DNA of 64,000 nucleotides, from contig NW_025062478.1 in assembly GCF_000002995.4 (NCBI RefSeq), forward strand, positions 6,362,001-6,426,000. The letters run 5' to 3'. The position numbers were made by a program, and so were the translations under genes. Source of the stretch: Brugia malayi (Eukaryota; Nematoda; Chromadorea; Rhabditida; Onchocercidae). Under the pieces are notes generated by a model. It was not told the DNA's origin, ran no database searches, and saw nothing but the letters and a program-made list of their open reading frames with translations. Shown here one piece after another: positions 26,584 through 40,079 of the stretch (position 1 is the first letter of the stretch; the number at the start of each line of letters is the position of its first letter).

Positions 26584-29500
26584 TCTATTGTTTTTCAGTT
26601 ATTTTCTTTTTGCTCATTTTATCCATATTTAAGACCGATAAGCAATTATGTTTGCCTGTGAGTTGGCAATAATGAGTACAAATCAACAATTCAGCTCAGA
26701 TTTTGAAAATTTTTTCGAAATATTCAAACAACCGAGCGTATCAGTTGCAGTGATATTTTCTTGTCGATATTTGATAAGTGACTGATAATGCGATGATTTG
26801 AAATCATTGAGATAAAGCAACTAATGAATTCAACAATGATGATTAAATACAACGCATAAGTATTCGCATTTTATAAAGCACAAAATGTTCAACAAGTTTC
26901 ACTATGATCTAAATAAGATTGAAATTAAAGTTGTGCATTGGGTTGTAATAGACTGAAAAAATTATACTATGATCATACGTTAGTTCCAGTTAATGGTTAA
27001 TAAGCATTAGCGTAAGTTTAGATTCGGCCAATTGAATATAATTTGCTCGGCTAAATTAGTTATTATTGCATATTATCATTTTTAATAAAAACAGTGCATT
27101 TGTAAATCATCTTTCTATCATTTGTATTGCTTAAATAAATAAATGTAAATAAGCAGAAAAGTGAAAGGGTAAAAGTAAAATATATTTATACGATTTACTT
27201 TATTAAAACAAACTGGAAAACTGTTTCTATTCATTTCGTAAATATTAACAATATCTTAAGCTAAAATTTTCAAGTGCAATTACGATTGCAAACTGTCAGT
27301 TAAAGTTGGTTTTATCCAATAGAAGTTAATTACTTTGTGAATATTTTGAAAGTTGGAAGGAATGAAGCAAAAAATTACTCTAAACTTTATGCACTTCCAA
27401 AGGTATAGGAATATGAGAAGGATAGAGAATAACCGACAAATGAGAAATGCACAGTTTTTGAAACTTGTCGATTAGTTCGCTTGATGACATTCTTCTAATA
27501 AAAGAAGAGCAGTTTGTATTTAATTTTTTCTAACTCATTTTAAGATTTAATTTTTTCTTCTTGCTTTTTCAATCTAACATTTCTCAAAAAGTTGGTGGCA
27601 ATTCTTTCAGTGATACTAAAGAATACTTCAAATATAAGGCACCAGTTTCTTACCATTACTCTTAAGTACAGCTTTAGACGAGAGTTTGCATTTGTTTATC
27701 TTACTATAAGAACAAGAATGATAAAGCAATTATAGTCTAAAATGTTTTCGATCCAAGATAATCTATTTTATCCGTGAAGTACTGCAAAATAGGCAATGCT
27801 CATGAAGATAAATAAAACCAAACTCATTTCAATAAAATATATTGAAATGAATCTAAAATTGAAATTGCTGAAGATCAGTATTTTAAAACGATATATTTTG
27901 GGGGGCGCAAGCATAGATACTTTGGTATATGATTGGAATAAGAAGCGTAAACAATGCACGTGGAATAAGTAACTGACAAGTGAAATGCGAAATGTGATGT
28001 TTTCATTGAATCATTTATAAAGTAATTGATTAAAGTGCAAGTAATGCAAGAGGTGCACAGGTAACAATAGCATTAGGATTTCGTTTGTCATTTTATTCGA
28101 TCATAGTATCGTAGCTGCTGAGTTTTGTTAAAATTTCATTTTCTATTTCAGAATATTACAAGCTCATCGAAGTTTATTATTGTTTAAAGTTTGTTCAACA
28201 TACTATAGATGAATACAGCACTGTTATAATTTTACCGAAAAACATATTACTAAATATTTTTGAATTTATAAGAATGATGCAAATTACTTTTCTTCATAAT
28301 ATTCTTTAAGTAATCCTGAACAGTATTAATTCATCCTTAATTTTTTAAATGATATGAAAGGGAGAAAGAGTATTTGAGACAAGTGAATTTGAATTCATAG
28401 ATTAAAAAAAAAAAGGAAAATCTAGGTCAATTGAGAAACCAAAGATGAGCACAACCGAGAAGATATAAGCTACAAGACTTTCTACTTGCTAAACAGTTTC
28501 AAAGCAACATTTGCATTATATTCACTAATTAATCTGATTCCTCAAAGAAATATAGTTCTCATTATTTGGATTCAGAATATGCTTTCTACACTGCTTCTAT
28601 TGACAGCTGAGAATTGTGGGAATGGGAAATAGACTGAAGCAGAATGATAAAGGAAAGTAAAATTATGCAAAGATCATCCACGATAACCACGATTTATGTG
28701 AATAGAAGAAGTATACTAGGCATTATCTTTTAAGAATAGACATTTGGTAGCCATTTGGCCAACGATGAATCAATAGAATGCTAGATGTCATTTGAATTCA
28801 CGTTTACTTGTAATTTAACAGAAAGCTAAAGGTTATCCAGAGACTGAGACTGAGAGGTAAAAACAATTTATGTTTTCTACATCATGCTTTGGGAGAATAA
28901 GGGCGGAAAAGGACAGCAGCATATTCAAAATAATTTCTCATCACAAATAAAGTTCTCTGCTCTTAGCAAAGATTGAAAATTATGACCAACCACACTTATA
29001 AAATCTTCGGTGCACTTAGACACAAACGCAAATCTACTACATATATAAGTAGGATCATTTTAATAAAACCGATTTGTTGTAACAAATTTGTTGACATTCT
29101 GAAAATCATTATGAAAGGTTCCTTATTCATATTAAATAAATGAGTACTTATATTAAAAAATTGGGTAATATTCGCAAAAAAGTTGAGAGAAATGAAATTC
29201 CACAATAAGTGGGAAATTCATTCCTTTATATTTATGTGAAAAATTTGATTGCACTATAATACATCAGTGCCATCATGAAGCTTAGATTTAGAATTCATTG
29301 AAATTCACTATGATTGTTTTTGCAATACGCAGTGATGAATTACTGAAGGTATTGAAATAAGTTGTTTGTGAATCATTATAGTGGTGTTGTGATTACAGCA
29401 TATTATCTAGAAATTTTTAAGCGATAGAAATGATTTAAGAAGTTTTGATATAACCGAATAATAAACAATTTAAACATTTCTGAAATTTCAACTCAACGAA

Positions 29501-32430
29501 AACTTTAGTTATACATTACCTTCTCAATAAAAACTGAATGATTTGAACTTAAAGCAATTTCATTTGTTTGCCTGTTAATTAGTAAATTTTGTTTAATTTC
29601 AAATTGCATGCTAAAAATGAAACGGATGTTAAAACACTTCAAAAAGTATTCGCAACCATCAAATTTTATATTCATAAATTTATTTTTCATATAAAGTTGA
29701 TTTAAAATTTTATGTTCAATGAATTTTTTATGTCTGTTACTAGATGAGTTAGAATGAGCTGCTTGAGACCTTGTTATTGCAAATATTTTTTAGCAAAAGG
29801 AACAAATGGCCACAAAATTGAAAATAAATAAAAATAGTTAAAAATACTTATGAGCTATGAGCAAAATTGAAATGATAAAAAATAAAATCTAACTTCGGAA
29901 ATTGAAAAAATTTTTTGAAATTGTAACAATTATTTGAAAAATATTAACAAGTTTACTTATAAAATGTGACAGTAAAAAGATTGTTCAAATTTAAGGCATT
30001 TATATAAACGTTATTTCAAGTTCCCTTCCATCCATTCTCGAAATAATAACAATAATAAGTTATGAATGATTGAATTTCTGCATTCTTGTACTGAATTATA
30101 GTTGGGAGATTTTAGAAACTGAGAAAAAAATGGGAATTATAAAAATGATTTGACTGTTCAATGAATTTTTTATGTCTGTTATGAATTTAATATTGAAATG
30201 ATCAATGATGTTATTAGAGGTAATTAGCATCAGTTGCCGTAACATATACAAATTAAGAAATGCAATAAGGATAAAAAAACTATCTTTCTTTTCTGTGGCC
30301 TTTATTTAATTGCAACCCTATTTGAATGTATTGATTTAACTGGTATTAACTTAAAATAATATTTGATAATTATAATTGAGATAATTAGAATTTAATGATA
30401 AGTTATTGCTGATACTAATTAAATTAAAAAGTGCATATAATTACTGAGCAGTAGAAATTCTGAGCTGGTAATTACAAATAATTCATACCTTTGAACATTG
30501 GTTGAATGAATCTTCGTAACGAATTAATATTTAGTTATGATTTAAAAAATTAATACTGAAGTTATCTGATTCTCACTTTATTAAATTTTTAACTGAAAAT
30601 CGCAGATGACTGCAAAAATTGTTTCATATGAGTACGCAGCTATAATCTGCAGAATAGCTACTAATTATTATTTGTTACTCAAATTATTTTCATTATGAAA
30701 ATGATGTGCAAATGCATGAAAGATAAATTCAGTTTATCGATGTTAAAATAAGATTAGTTGAATGACAGATAAAATAACTGATTAATTAATTGACTATTCT
30801 GTTTGCAAATACTATATACATCTTTATTAATTAGCATTTTATGAATGTAGTTTAAGTCGTTATTATTTGTTAGGATCCAGATATCTACGAAAGACTAAGT
30901 TAGAGAGATTAAAATTTTTAAATTGCAACGACGTCCTGAAACATTTTTAAGCTTAAATGACACAGTCATATTACAATTCATTTTGTCAACACAATTGTGG
31001 AATAAGATGCGATTTGTATATTTTGGTAATTCTGTCAACGATACATGTTGTTGCACTTAGCGCCTATTAGACAACAGAGCGCAAATGTATAGCATTAACT
31101 GTTCAAAAAATTTCTGACAATTATGTTAAAATTTCCAATGAGAAGAAAGTTTGCATTACAATGAAAGACAAAATACAATGTATTCAAAAAAGAAAAAAAG
31201 GAAAATTTTTAAAAATTTCTAAGCATAAAGTTAGTTTCTATGAAGTTTAAACCAAACAATAATACATGCGAGCAAACTTTTTACATAATTTCAGTTCTTA
31301 TAAGGCGCAGTAAACAAAACCACACTTTTTTATAATGAAAAGTACCCAACTGCATGTTCCTACAATTTATATTTTAGACAGTGACTGGAAGATTTTTATA
31401 TCAAAATTTATGAATTCAAAGGTTAGATACATTTGTTTTGTTTAGTGTCATAGTCTAAAAATCTTTAGCTAAAAATTCATCAATTATGTCTGAAGTAATC
31501 AGCGAATAGTTCATTCATAATACGCAGTAATAGTTAGTTAGGGCAGATCTGCAAGTAAGGTGTGATATTAGTTTAGTAAGCGAACAAGAAATGGCAGGGA
31601 ATGCTCAATAAGGAGTATTCAAATTTTATGATTTAAGTTCTGATAGCATTATTATTTATCAAATTTATGAAGAGCCTCATAAATTGGTTTCTCAAGTTCT
31701 TTTCCTTTTCAAAAGGAAAATATTCGGGAAAATTTCCTTCATTTAGGAATCACCAGTTGTATAAAACTAAATAGTTCATTAATAATTGAATGAATTATTG
31801 AAATAAATTTGGCTTTCTTTCGATTAATAAGTAGTTTTTACTTGTTCATCATTATTGGAAGTTCTGAAGAATAAACAATAGAGTTATTTTGAGAGGAGTA
31901 AATTCCCGACTGAATTTTGTCCGGAAGAAATTTTCTAGCAGTGAAATGAAAAATGCTAATAAAGTTTCGTTAGCTTCGTAGAGATTCATTGATGCATGAA
32001 AGAAATAAAATTATGAAATTCTTCAATAACTCTTTAGGAATAGCTTTACATTTCACAAGACAAATAGTTGTCATTTGAATTTGACGAGGAATAAGTTCTG
32101 ATGCAATAAACTTTTCAGTAAAGACTGAAGAACATTCGTGACTAAGCTATAAATTATGTTCTCTCATTAAGCGGTAAGTTAATTAAGCTGTTCATTCTTC
32201 TTACCCTCACTTTATCAGTTTGTTGCTTCTGTTTCTAATTTATTAACTCTCACTTATTTGAAAAATTCCTAAAGTCGACTGAATAATTAATATTTCTGAT
32301 AATTTTTGCATGAAATTGTAATTAGTAGTTGTCGCAGCTTACTTTTTCTTATTAAATCCGCCTCAAATATCAAACTCCATTTTTTTCTTACTTGTTTTTT
32401 TTTTCTTTTTGTTTTTTAAATTATTTTCAG
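26584..32430. other. gene-poor A+T-rich region
   Basis: Nearly 6 kb in which no exon with both motif and splice support was found. All open frames are short, low-complexity and rich in Ile, Phe, Asn and Lys. A 26-base direct repeat at 29714-29739 and 30156-30181 is the only clear structure. Confidence 0.5.
29714..29739. repeat. 26-base exact direct repeat, copy 1 (copy 2 at 30156-30181)
   Basis: Starts GTTCAATGAA and ends TGTCTGTTA. The same 26 bases recur 442 bases downstream. The flanks do not match. Function unknown. Confidence 0.85.
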
Positions 32431-32548
32431 GCAAGAACTAACATGTTCAGTCGAATTCGGTGCTTGAAGCTTTACCCAACACTTCCATATTTTTATCCAC
32501 TTTTCCACAAATGGAGAATTTCCGCAGGAAAGACCGCAATCATTTCAG
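32431..32548 (+). other. candidate first exon of an unresolved plus-strand gene
   Basis: A strong acceptor (TTATTTTCAG, ending 32430) is followed after 12 bases by ATG at 32443. The frame runs 35 codons to a GTAATA donor at 32549. The encoded start (MFSRIRCLKLYPTLPYF, then HKWRISAGKTAIIS) is basic and lacks acid residues, like a mitochondrial targeting sequence. The acceptor position before an ATG fits trans-splicing. Downstream exons could not be assigned with confidence. A splice-bracketed exon at 33843-33938 is compatible in phase, but its better-looking frame is not the compatible one. Confidence 0.3.
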
Positions 32549-33842
32549 GTAATATGAAAAGTTTAGTAATAACACTGCTGATTCACAGCTCTCTGAATCA
32601 AGCGCTGTTAATTTGTACCTTTAACTTGAAGTACTTAACTTCTAGAATTAACATGAAGAATTTCACTTCTATATTAATAACACTCGACTGATAGAATTTC
32701 TGAGATTACAATCTCTTACCTCATGATTCGTCCTAGAGATTTGAAAAACTGTAACATAATTTCTGTAGTTTCATTAAAGAAGCAAAAGTAGGGAGGTTAA
32801 GGGAAGTCAGTTAGTGGGAAAAAGTAGAACAACATACAACAAAGTAAAGATATTGCTAGAATTTGTCGTTTATAAAGGAGAGATCGAAGATTTGAAATGA
32901 ATCAATAATATTGCATTTAAAGGAAAATCGACAACTGAAAATAAAGTCAAGGAAGACGCTTTATTGGTTTTATTCAGCCTCCCATTTCAGCTCTATTTCA
33001 CTTCCACTTTTAAAAATAAACTAATTAATCATCAATCTTTTATACCATATGCGATGACCAAGTGAGAAATGAACAATCATCAGCTCAAACTAACATGGAG
33101 AGTTTGCTAAACTACTCAAAATAGATATCGATAAACTGAAAAGACTAGAATGAATTATAAGAATGTACCCTGAAGTGTCGAAAAATATCAATATTTTGCT
33201 TGTTGCAATCATCAAAAGAACGATAAATTAAGAACTTTTTATTAAAAAATTTTTTTCTTCTCATTTTTAATATTCAAATTTCTTAAAAGAACTACTGAAG
33301 AAAGTCTAGTCTTTTATCTGACTCTTTATTTGGAAAAAATTTTAGAGCAAAAACTTTACTTAATTTTAAATAGAAGGCTTTTTTAGTTCTTCAAAAAAAA
33401 AAGTCCATTTTCAAGGGAACAGCACATCATATAATTTATGCTAGTTGAGAAGTACTCTAAAAACTTTTTTTTTTATCAAACGAAAAGCCATAAGATTGAA
33501 AGCAACTAAAAAAATGCTTTAGTTTTCAAGAGATTAATAAAAATTATGCAACGATTCTTTTGGCTTGCGAATCCTCATCTAAAGCCTTCAACAAGTGACC
33601 TTTAGTTTGAAAAAAGTAAACTTTATATAAGCTGACGGTTCACTGATAAGGAACCGAATTGCAAACAAATTTTGAACGGTTTTTGTTGGTATGTAGCATA
33701 TTTGTGGAATTGCGAACGAAAAGAAATCTAAAAAAAGGTCGTCAAAAAGTCTGCGCTTGTTATCAATGATCAAAGGTTTAATTATATGCATCTTTATTTG
33801 ATAAGATAGTCGTACTTATCAATCATTGATATTTTATCACAG

Positions 33843-33938
33843 CATTGAAATTGAAGATCATGATGAAGAATGGAGTGGAAAGTATCAGATGGAAGAGAAT
33901 AAGTTTTGTTGCGAAGGAAAAAATAAGCATAGGCACAG
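33843..33938 (+). other. splice-bracketed exon-like segment
   Basis: Acceptor TTTTATCACAG ends at 33842, and donor CACAG then GTACTT follows 33938. Ninety-six bases are open in two frames. One frame is acidic and then basic with a Cys-Cys pair (EDHDEEWSGKYQMEENKF, then CCEGKNKHRHR). The other is the one that would continue from the 32431 exon. Neither resembles a known family. Confidence 0.25.
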
Positions 33939-36900
33939 GTACTTGTCACTCGTTTATTTAATTTCTTCAGAGGTTTCAAAATTCGCAAACTTATTAAAAT
34001 ATTTTTTGACATGCGTATCAAAATATACTTGAAATAAAAATTATAGTCATCAAATGAAATATGAGAGCTATATGACAATTCTGATTTTATTATTGCCTGT
34101 TTTACATACTAGCAATTTTCGCCAAATGCTATTCACAATGGATAGAACAAAACATCCGACGCTTTTGAATTCTTAAAAAAGGAAAAAGTCTGAGTCATCT
34201 ACTACATGCTATGAAAGTTTTCCATAGACCAAGAATAATAGCATTGCAAAAAGTGAGTAGTGAAGAGATAATAATTTTTAAATTCAATGGATAAATTCAG
34301 AATAACAAGCGAACTTAAATTTTTTGTCATATAAATATTTATGCAATTCATATGAAAAGACCAAAAGAAACATTTCTTTTGGTGATAATAGCATAACCTG
34401 AAAATAGAGGCTCATTTCTGCTATGAGAAGGATGAAATGATGCATGAAAATTGTACTACGTCTATTTTAATATAGGGTTTGAATATCTATCTCTTTCACA
34501 TTATTTTTTAAAGTTTTTCTCTAAATTTGCAACAAGAAACCAACCAATTACAAGAATATTATCCTCTACATGTACTTTACTTCACTGTGGTACTTCTTGT
34601 AAGCTAAGATTACCAAAAAACCGTATAGTTTAACATGACACTTCATGTATAATGCCAGTTAATGTCCATAATTTAATATCCATTTGTTAATTAAATATGT
34701 TTAGAAATTGACCATTGTTGTTACCACCATCACTCGTTATAAGTTGCAGATCTTCTTTTGGTAAGGACATATTTGTGATAATTTGATTTGTTATCATCAT
34801 AATTCGTGTTAGCGGTAGATATAGTGCCATGCTGAATATTATTTATTGCTCAAGACAAAAGTTAGTTCATCACTGTCCATCAAATATCACATCTGAAATT
34901 TAGGACGAATTTTTCAAGCAAATGTGCCACGAAGCAAAAATGCAAATATATTCGATAAGAGGTAAGTATTGACGATTAGCCGTTGAAGAGTCAATTTTGT
35001 AGTGCAAAAATTTGCTTAAATGTCACCATAATATTATAATTGCAAAAATATATACTTATTTTAATTGAAAAAAAAAATAAAATAGAGAAAATGTAATCAC
35101 TGATATCACATTGCAAAAGGATAGCAATGTCAGAAATCAAAGTTTACAGAAATAGTAGTAATGGATAAGTTTGAACCTATTATCATTGTTATCACCATCA
35201 ACTGCAGTGAATACTAAAACTCTTGAAAACTTCGTCAAAACCAATGCTACGGAATTTGGTAACCAATTAAATGGAAACAGCTGAAGTATTTGTTGAAATT
35301 AATATTCCACTTTCAAGGAATGGGTGAAAATGATGTGCGATAAAAGTTAGTTCACATATATATTATATATATACTTAATAAAATAAAAATTACATTAACG
35401 AGTAATCTAATATAAAACACAATACATTAATAATATAACTACAAAATATAATATAAATAATATGAAACAATAATAAATATAAAATAACAATATAAAGTAT
35501 AACACATTTTAATTGAAACAAAAAAACTGTATGAAACTTTACGCCGAATGAGTAGTCTTCTCATATCTTTTGCATTGAATAGTATGAAACATATTTTGTA
35601 TATTTATAAAAAGCTTCATTCTGTCTCCTTCAAAACTTTATCAATTTTAGTTAATAGAATATTAGACTTTAAATGCAGCGGATTTTAGTGCTGCGTGGCT
35701 TTCCATAGATCTTACAGTATGATGAAAAATGCTTCATTCAAATATCATTTCATAACAAATTTGAGTTTCAGCGAAAAATGTAGAAGAAAGTTTGACAGAC
35801 CAAATTTTTTCTTTTTTGAAACTGCTAAAACAAGAAGAGACAAAAGGAAGAACTGAGACTGAGGTTATAAAGTTCCGATATGTCAAACATAACAACTATA
35901 AAATTCAAAAAAAAAAGTACACGATATAATCATTCCAGCAAGAATCTCTTTCATGGGACTTAATGTCAGAATTTTCTATACATACATACTGAAGTGAAAA
36001 TATACTAAAATTGGAAGCATTGCTTCAGATACAATCGAACGTTAACCAATAAAAGATATCCTTAATCTGATCTGTTTGTTTGTTACTAGAAAAAAGCATG
36101 TTCCATTGTTCTAATAATGATACTGAGGAGAAATTTGATTGAAACCATTGAAAGTTCTTATGAATTATAATATAGCGATGTTCTGGAAGGAAGTAAATTA
36201 ACGTGAAATCATAATTATGAGTGGAATTGCCGTTATGGTACATTGGTACTGATCTTTGGATGCATAATTTAACTAAAAATGCTGAAAAAAACTCATCCAC
36301 TAAAAGCATAATTTATGAAAAATTGCCAGCTTTGACCATTTGAATGATGTCAGAGTTTGCTGCAGCTATTAAATTGCTATAAGCATATGTATAACTCAGT
36401 AATGATATAAAATATTTTTAAATTGGACTGGTAAATTTAGAAATGTGTAAGATTGTTCTTTCACTTACTGAAATTATCAACTGGAAAGATTAATTGATCT
36501 GTGACAAAACTATTTTCAAATGATATTATTACATTCATCAGTAAAATTTAATATTTATTTTTACAGATCGCAATTATGAAAAATAATTCAGCACAGAATA
36601 ATTCAAATAAATTAAAAATTTTGTGATTTCTGTGATATTTGATGGAAAATAATTAAATTTGAAGTGTTGAATTGTGCTTCAAATTCCAGTTTGCCTTTAT
36701 GCAAATGCTGAGGAATTGGTTTCTAAATGGATGACAGCATTATCATTTGTCTTTGCTGCTAATTACTATTGTTATCATTTAAGCAATAAATAAATGAATA
36801 AATGCAAAATAGTTCGTGAATTATGGATTGATAGGATGAATTTTATATATGACATTAAGCTGAATGCCGTAGAATGAAGTAGAAATTCCACAGGGATTAT

Positions 36901-39900
36901 GAAGATCGGAAGAAAATGGGTGGAAGAAGGAAGAGAATGTGATGGCGAATTATCGTTTTCAGTTTAAAACTAACTAACACAGAGTTGAGAGTATCTAGCT
37001 TCTAAGATAAGCAATTTTAATATTTCAAAAACATAACCTTCAAATACATTTGTCCTATAAAAAACACAAAGCAACTGTCATTGTAAGCTGTTACTTGAAA
37101 CAAAAACTATTTTCAGCTCCATAATGGACAACACCGCCATTTGCCAATGAAGAGTGGATTTTTTTCTTCTCAATTCACTGTCCTACTGACATTGAGTTGT
37201 ATAACCATTAGTGAGAAGCTTAAGTGACTGATTCAGATTTGATAAGAAAAATTGATATGAATTAGAACTGAATAAATCATGCAATAAGAAATTGTTAGAT
37301 GAATATAGTAGAAGTTATATTTCCAGAGAGAGAAAGAAATGTCATTTGGTTCAGCGGAAAAAATTCCAGGTTTGAAATGACCAGAAAATTGTATAGCGCT
37401 GTAATTGTGATACTTGTAGCTAAAGAATGCGCTAAGACAACTTTTGCAAAGATTTATGTCCGCAAGAAAAATTTACCATTAGAAAATTATTAAATTAAAT
37501 AGCATTGTAAACGATCTTCAGAGATGTTTAAGGAAGGAAATTTATTCAATTCAATGGAAAGGTGTTCATGATACTTTTTTTTTTTTAACAAGAAGTTTTC
37601 TTTTTTTATATCAATGGAAGGATGCAAAAAATCTCAGACTATTATACAAAAAGATAAAAATGGATTGAATTTTACGAGTAAGTTGTACGTCATGATAAAG
37701 TTAATATATACTATGATATGAGATAACTTGCATATTGAATTTGATTTTATCCAAAAATTCATAATATCTCAAAACTGGTATTTACAAAAATAGTGATCTT
37801 TATTTCCTCAAGTTTAATTTCAATAGATATTTTTTGAATTGATAAATTCAACTATATGACGTCATTTTTAGCTATGAATATATTTGAATTTGGCCTAATT
37901 TGAAAAATTATTGAATCTACTAGAGTAGATTAGCGACAAATTTATGTAGCGAGCCACTGATGTCAACAAAGCATACACAAATAAAGCAGTCGGCAGAACT
38001 CACCATAATTAGATATCTCTTCTATCCAAGCCTCAATTCCAAAGGGAAAGATGGGGTTGTTTATGAAATAATAATCTCTATGTCAAGAGAATGCGTAATG
38101 TTAACTAAGGACGGCGCTCAATTTGAACAAGCACAAAAATCTAACTTCACGTTCATTGTTAGAATGCTGAAAAGGTTCACATGTATTCCAAATATTTTAG
38201 ATTTTATTTTTTTGGATATTTACCAGACTTTTCCCAAGCATTAGCCTTTCTCAGAGATTACACTAAATATCAAGAAATTGAGCTAAGTTAGATTATTTCT
38301 AGAGTGAACAATTTCCTAATAAATAGCCTGAACTCTGACACTTGACTTTACTTGAGCTAATTGTCAAAAACGTTACCTTTACTTACTTTGAAGCTAAATT
38401 AGCTAAAACTGCAGATCGCACTGAAAATGAATTAAGTAGTCTTTTAAATAAATACCATTAATGGCTTGTTAGCTCATCGAAATTCTTTAGTGAATGAGCA
38501 TTAATTATGGAAAAGTAGCAAACATGCAGTCTGCTGCTGCCCAGTTCCACGTGTAATGCAAACATTTTGTAAACATAAGTAAGTTGACAAAAATTAATTG
38601 AAAAACCTTATCAAATATCGGTTATCAGAATCCGTGAATATTAATTTGGTTTGTTAAAATATCGCCAACTTTTTTGGTATCGAAATCACTTTTTTTGTTG
38701 GACGGAGCACTAATGCCATTGATCCATTTTTATAATAAGTTTAGTTTAGATTTACTTAAGAAACCTGATTCCAGTATTTGAAAGGAGATATGTTCGAATG
38801 TGCAACTAATGCTTGCATCTTGCCGAAACATATGAGGAAGCTGGTGCTTTTAATAACTTCCAGTAAATTTTGAAATATTTTTGTTAAATTAACTTAATTG
38901 GGGTTAAAAATATTATACACAAGAGATTAACTTTCATTAACCGAAATTTCCGTGAGAAATTCTTGCTTCGTATCATTTACTACAACGTTAGCAACATTAA
39001 TCGCTCTAACATTCTCTAAGTTGTTTGCTTGTTGGAGGCACTAAGTTTAAATGTAAAAACAGTCACAACTCTTGGTTATTTGTCTTAATCCAATTTAAAT
39101 AAATTTTTGTTTCTAAAGAGAAAAGAAAACCGACTGTAAGTATAAGAAAAAAAAAGTGCAAAATGAATAAAAATAATGTTTGAAAAAGTGTAAGCCTAAT
39201 TTAAAAATAAAAAACGAAACTAATTGTAGCATTCATAATTGTGCTCCAAGTGGAATTCTGATCAGTGACAGATTTTTTGGTTCTAAAAATATATTATTCA
39301 GATTAATAGTGCTTTTATATTCAAATTTAAAAAAAAATATAACAACTAGATTACACGTATAAAACAGGACAGTAGATCAAAAACCTTTAATGTGAGACCA
39401 AAAATTAAATATACTTTTAATTTTAAGCAACAAATTCAATATTTCATAAGCTTTTTGAATAAAACAATATATTTTCATAAATGTGGCGGATTATTTTTCT
39501 TCTGAATACATTTTGAAGAAAGGAAGTTATTTGTTAAAAACTTTTTTTTTTTGTAACCACCTAAAACATTTTTCATTTGATAAATGAAAACTTGGTGTTA
39601 ACAATTCTCTCTTCATTTCTCTTTTCAAATCTGAATTGTTTTAATAAAGATAAAAGAATTAAATTTTTTTTATGAAGTTCATACAATCTAAAATGTACTA
39701 GAAAAATAATGGAAATTTTCAAAATTTTCTCTCATTTTGGCAAAAATTGACGAGTGGAAAGCTCTGAATATTTATATTTTCCAGTTTCTTTGATAGTTGA
39801 GCCATTTTTTTATGCATTTTAAGTATTTTATGTATTTGAAAAAAAAAAAAAAAAGCAATTATGTATTTTAAGCGCAGTCTGTAAATTGATTTATCCTCTA

Positions 39901-40079
39901 TTGCAAACATGAAAACGTAAGATATTCCTATACACGTTAAATGTGAAAAACCACACGTGAAGTCAGGTTCCGTCGAAATATAACTTCTATCATTCGAAGA
40001 ATCGATCTCATTTGATCTGTACACACACACATGGAAATATAATGGATGATACAAATACAAAATAAAATAACATAAGTAT
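33939..40079. other. gene-poor region
   Basis: No exon chain was recognised. The longest frames (36025-36309 minus, 37960-38244 plus, 94 residues each) start with ATG but show no motif, splice consensus or homology. A highly A+T-rich stretch lies at about 35.34-35.52 kb. The last part, up to 40079, is the 3' flank of the rhodanese gene. Confidence 0.45.

Noticed and set aside
36025..36309. 94-residue minus-strand frame with ATG
   Set aside because: No family likeness, internal acceptor-like sites and biased composition. Chance frame cannot be excluded.
37960..38244. 94-residue plus-strand frame with ATG
   Set aside because: More protein-like than most, but there is no homology, no convincing trans-splice acceptor, and no consensus donor.
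39719..40060. 113-residue minus-strand frame
   Set aside because: It lies just past the stop of the rhodanese gene on the same strand and is most likely 3' untranslated or intergenic sequence.
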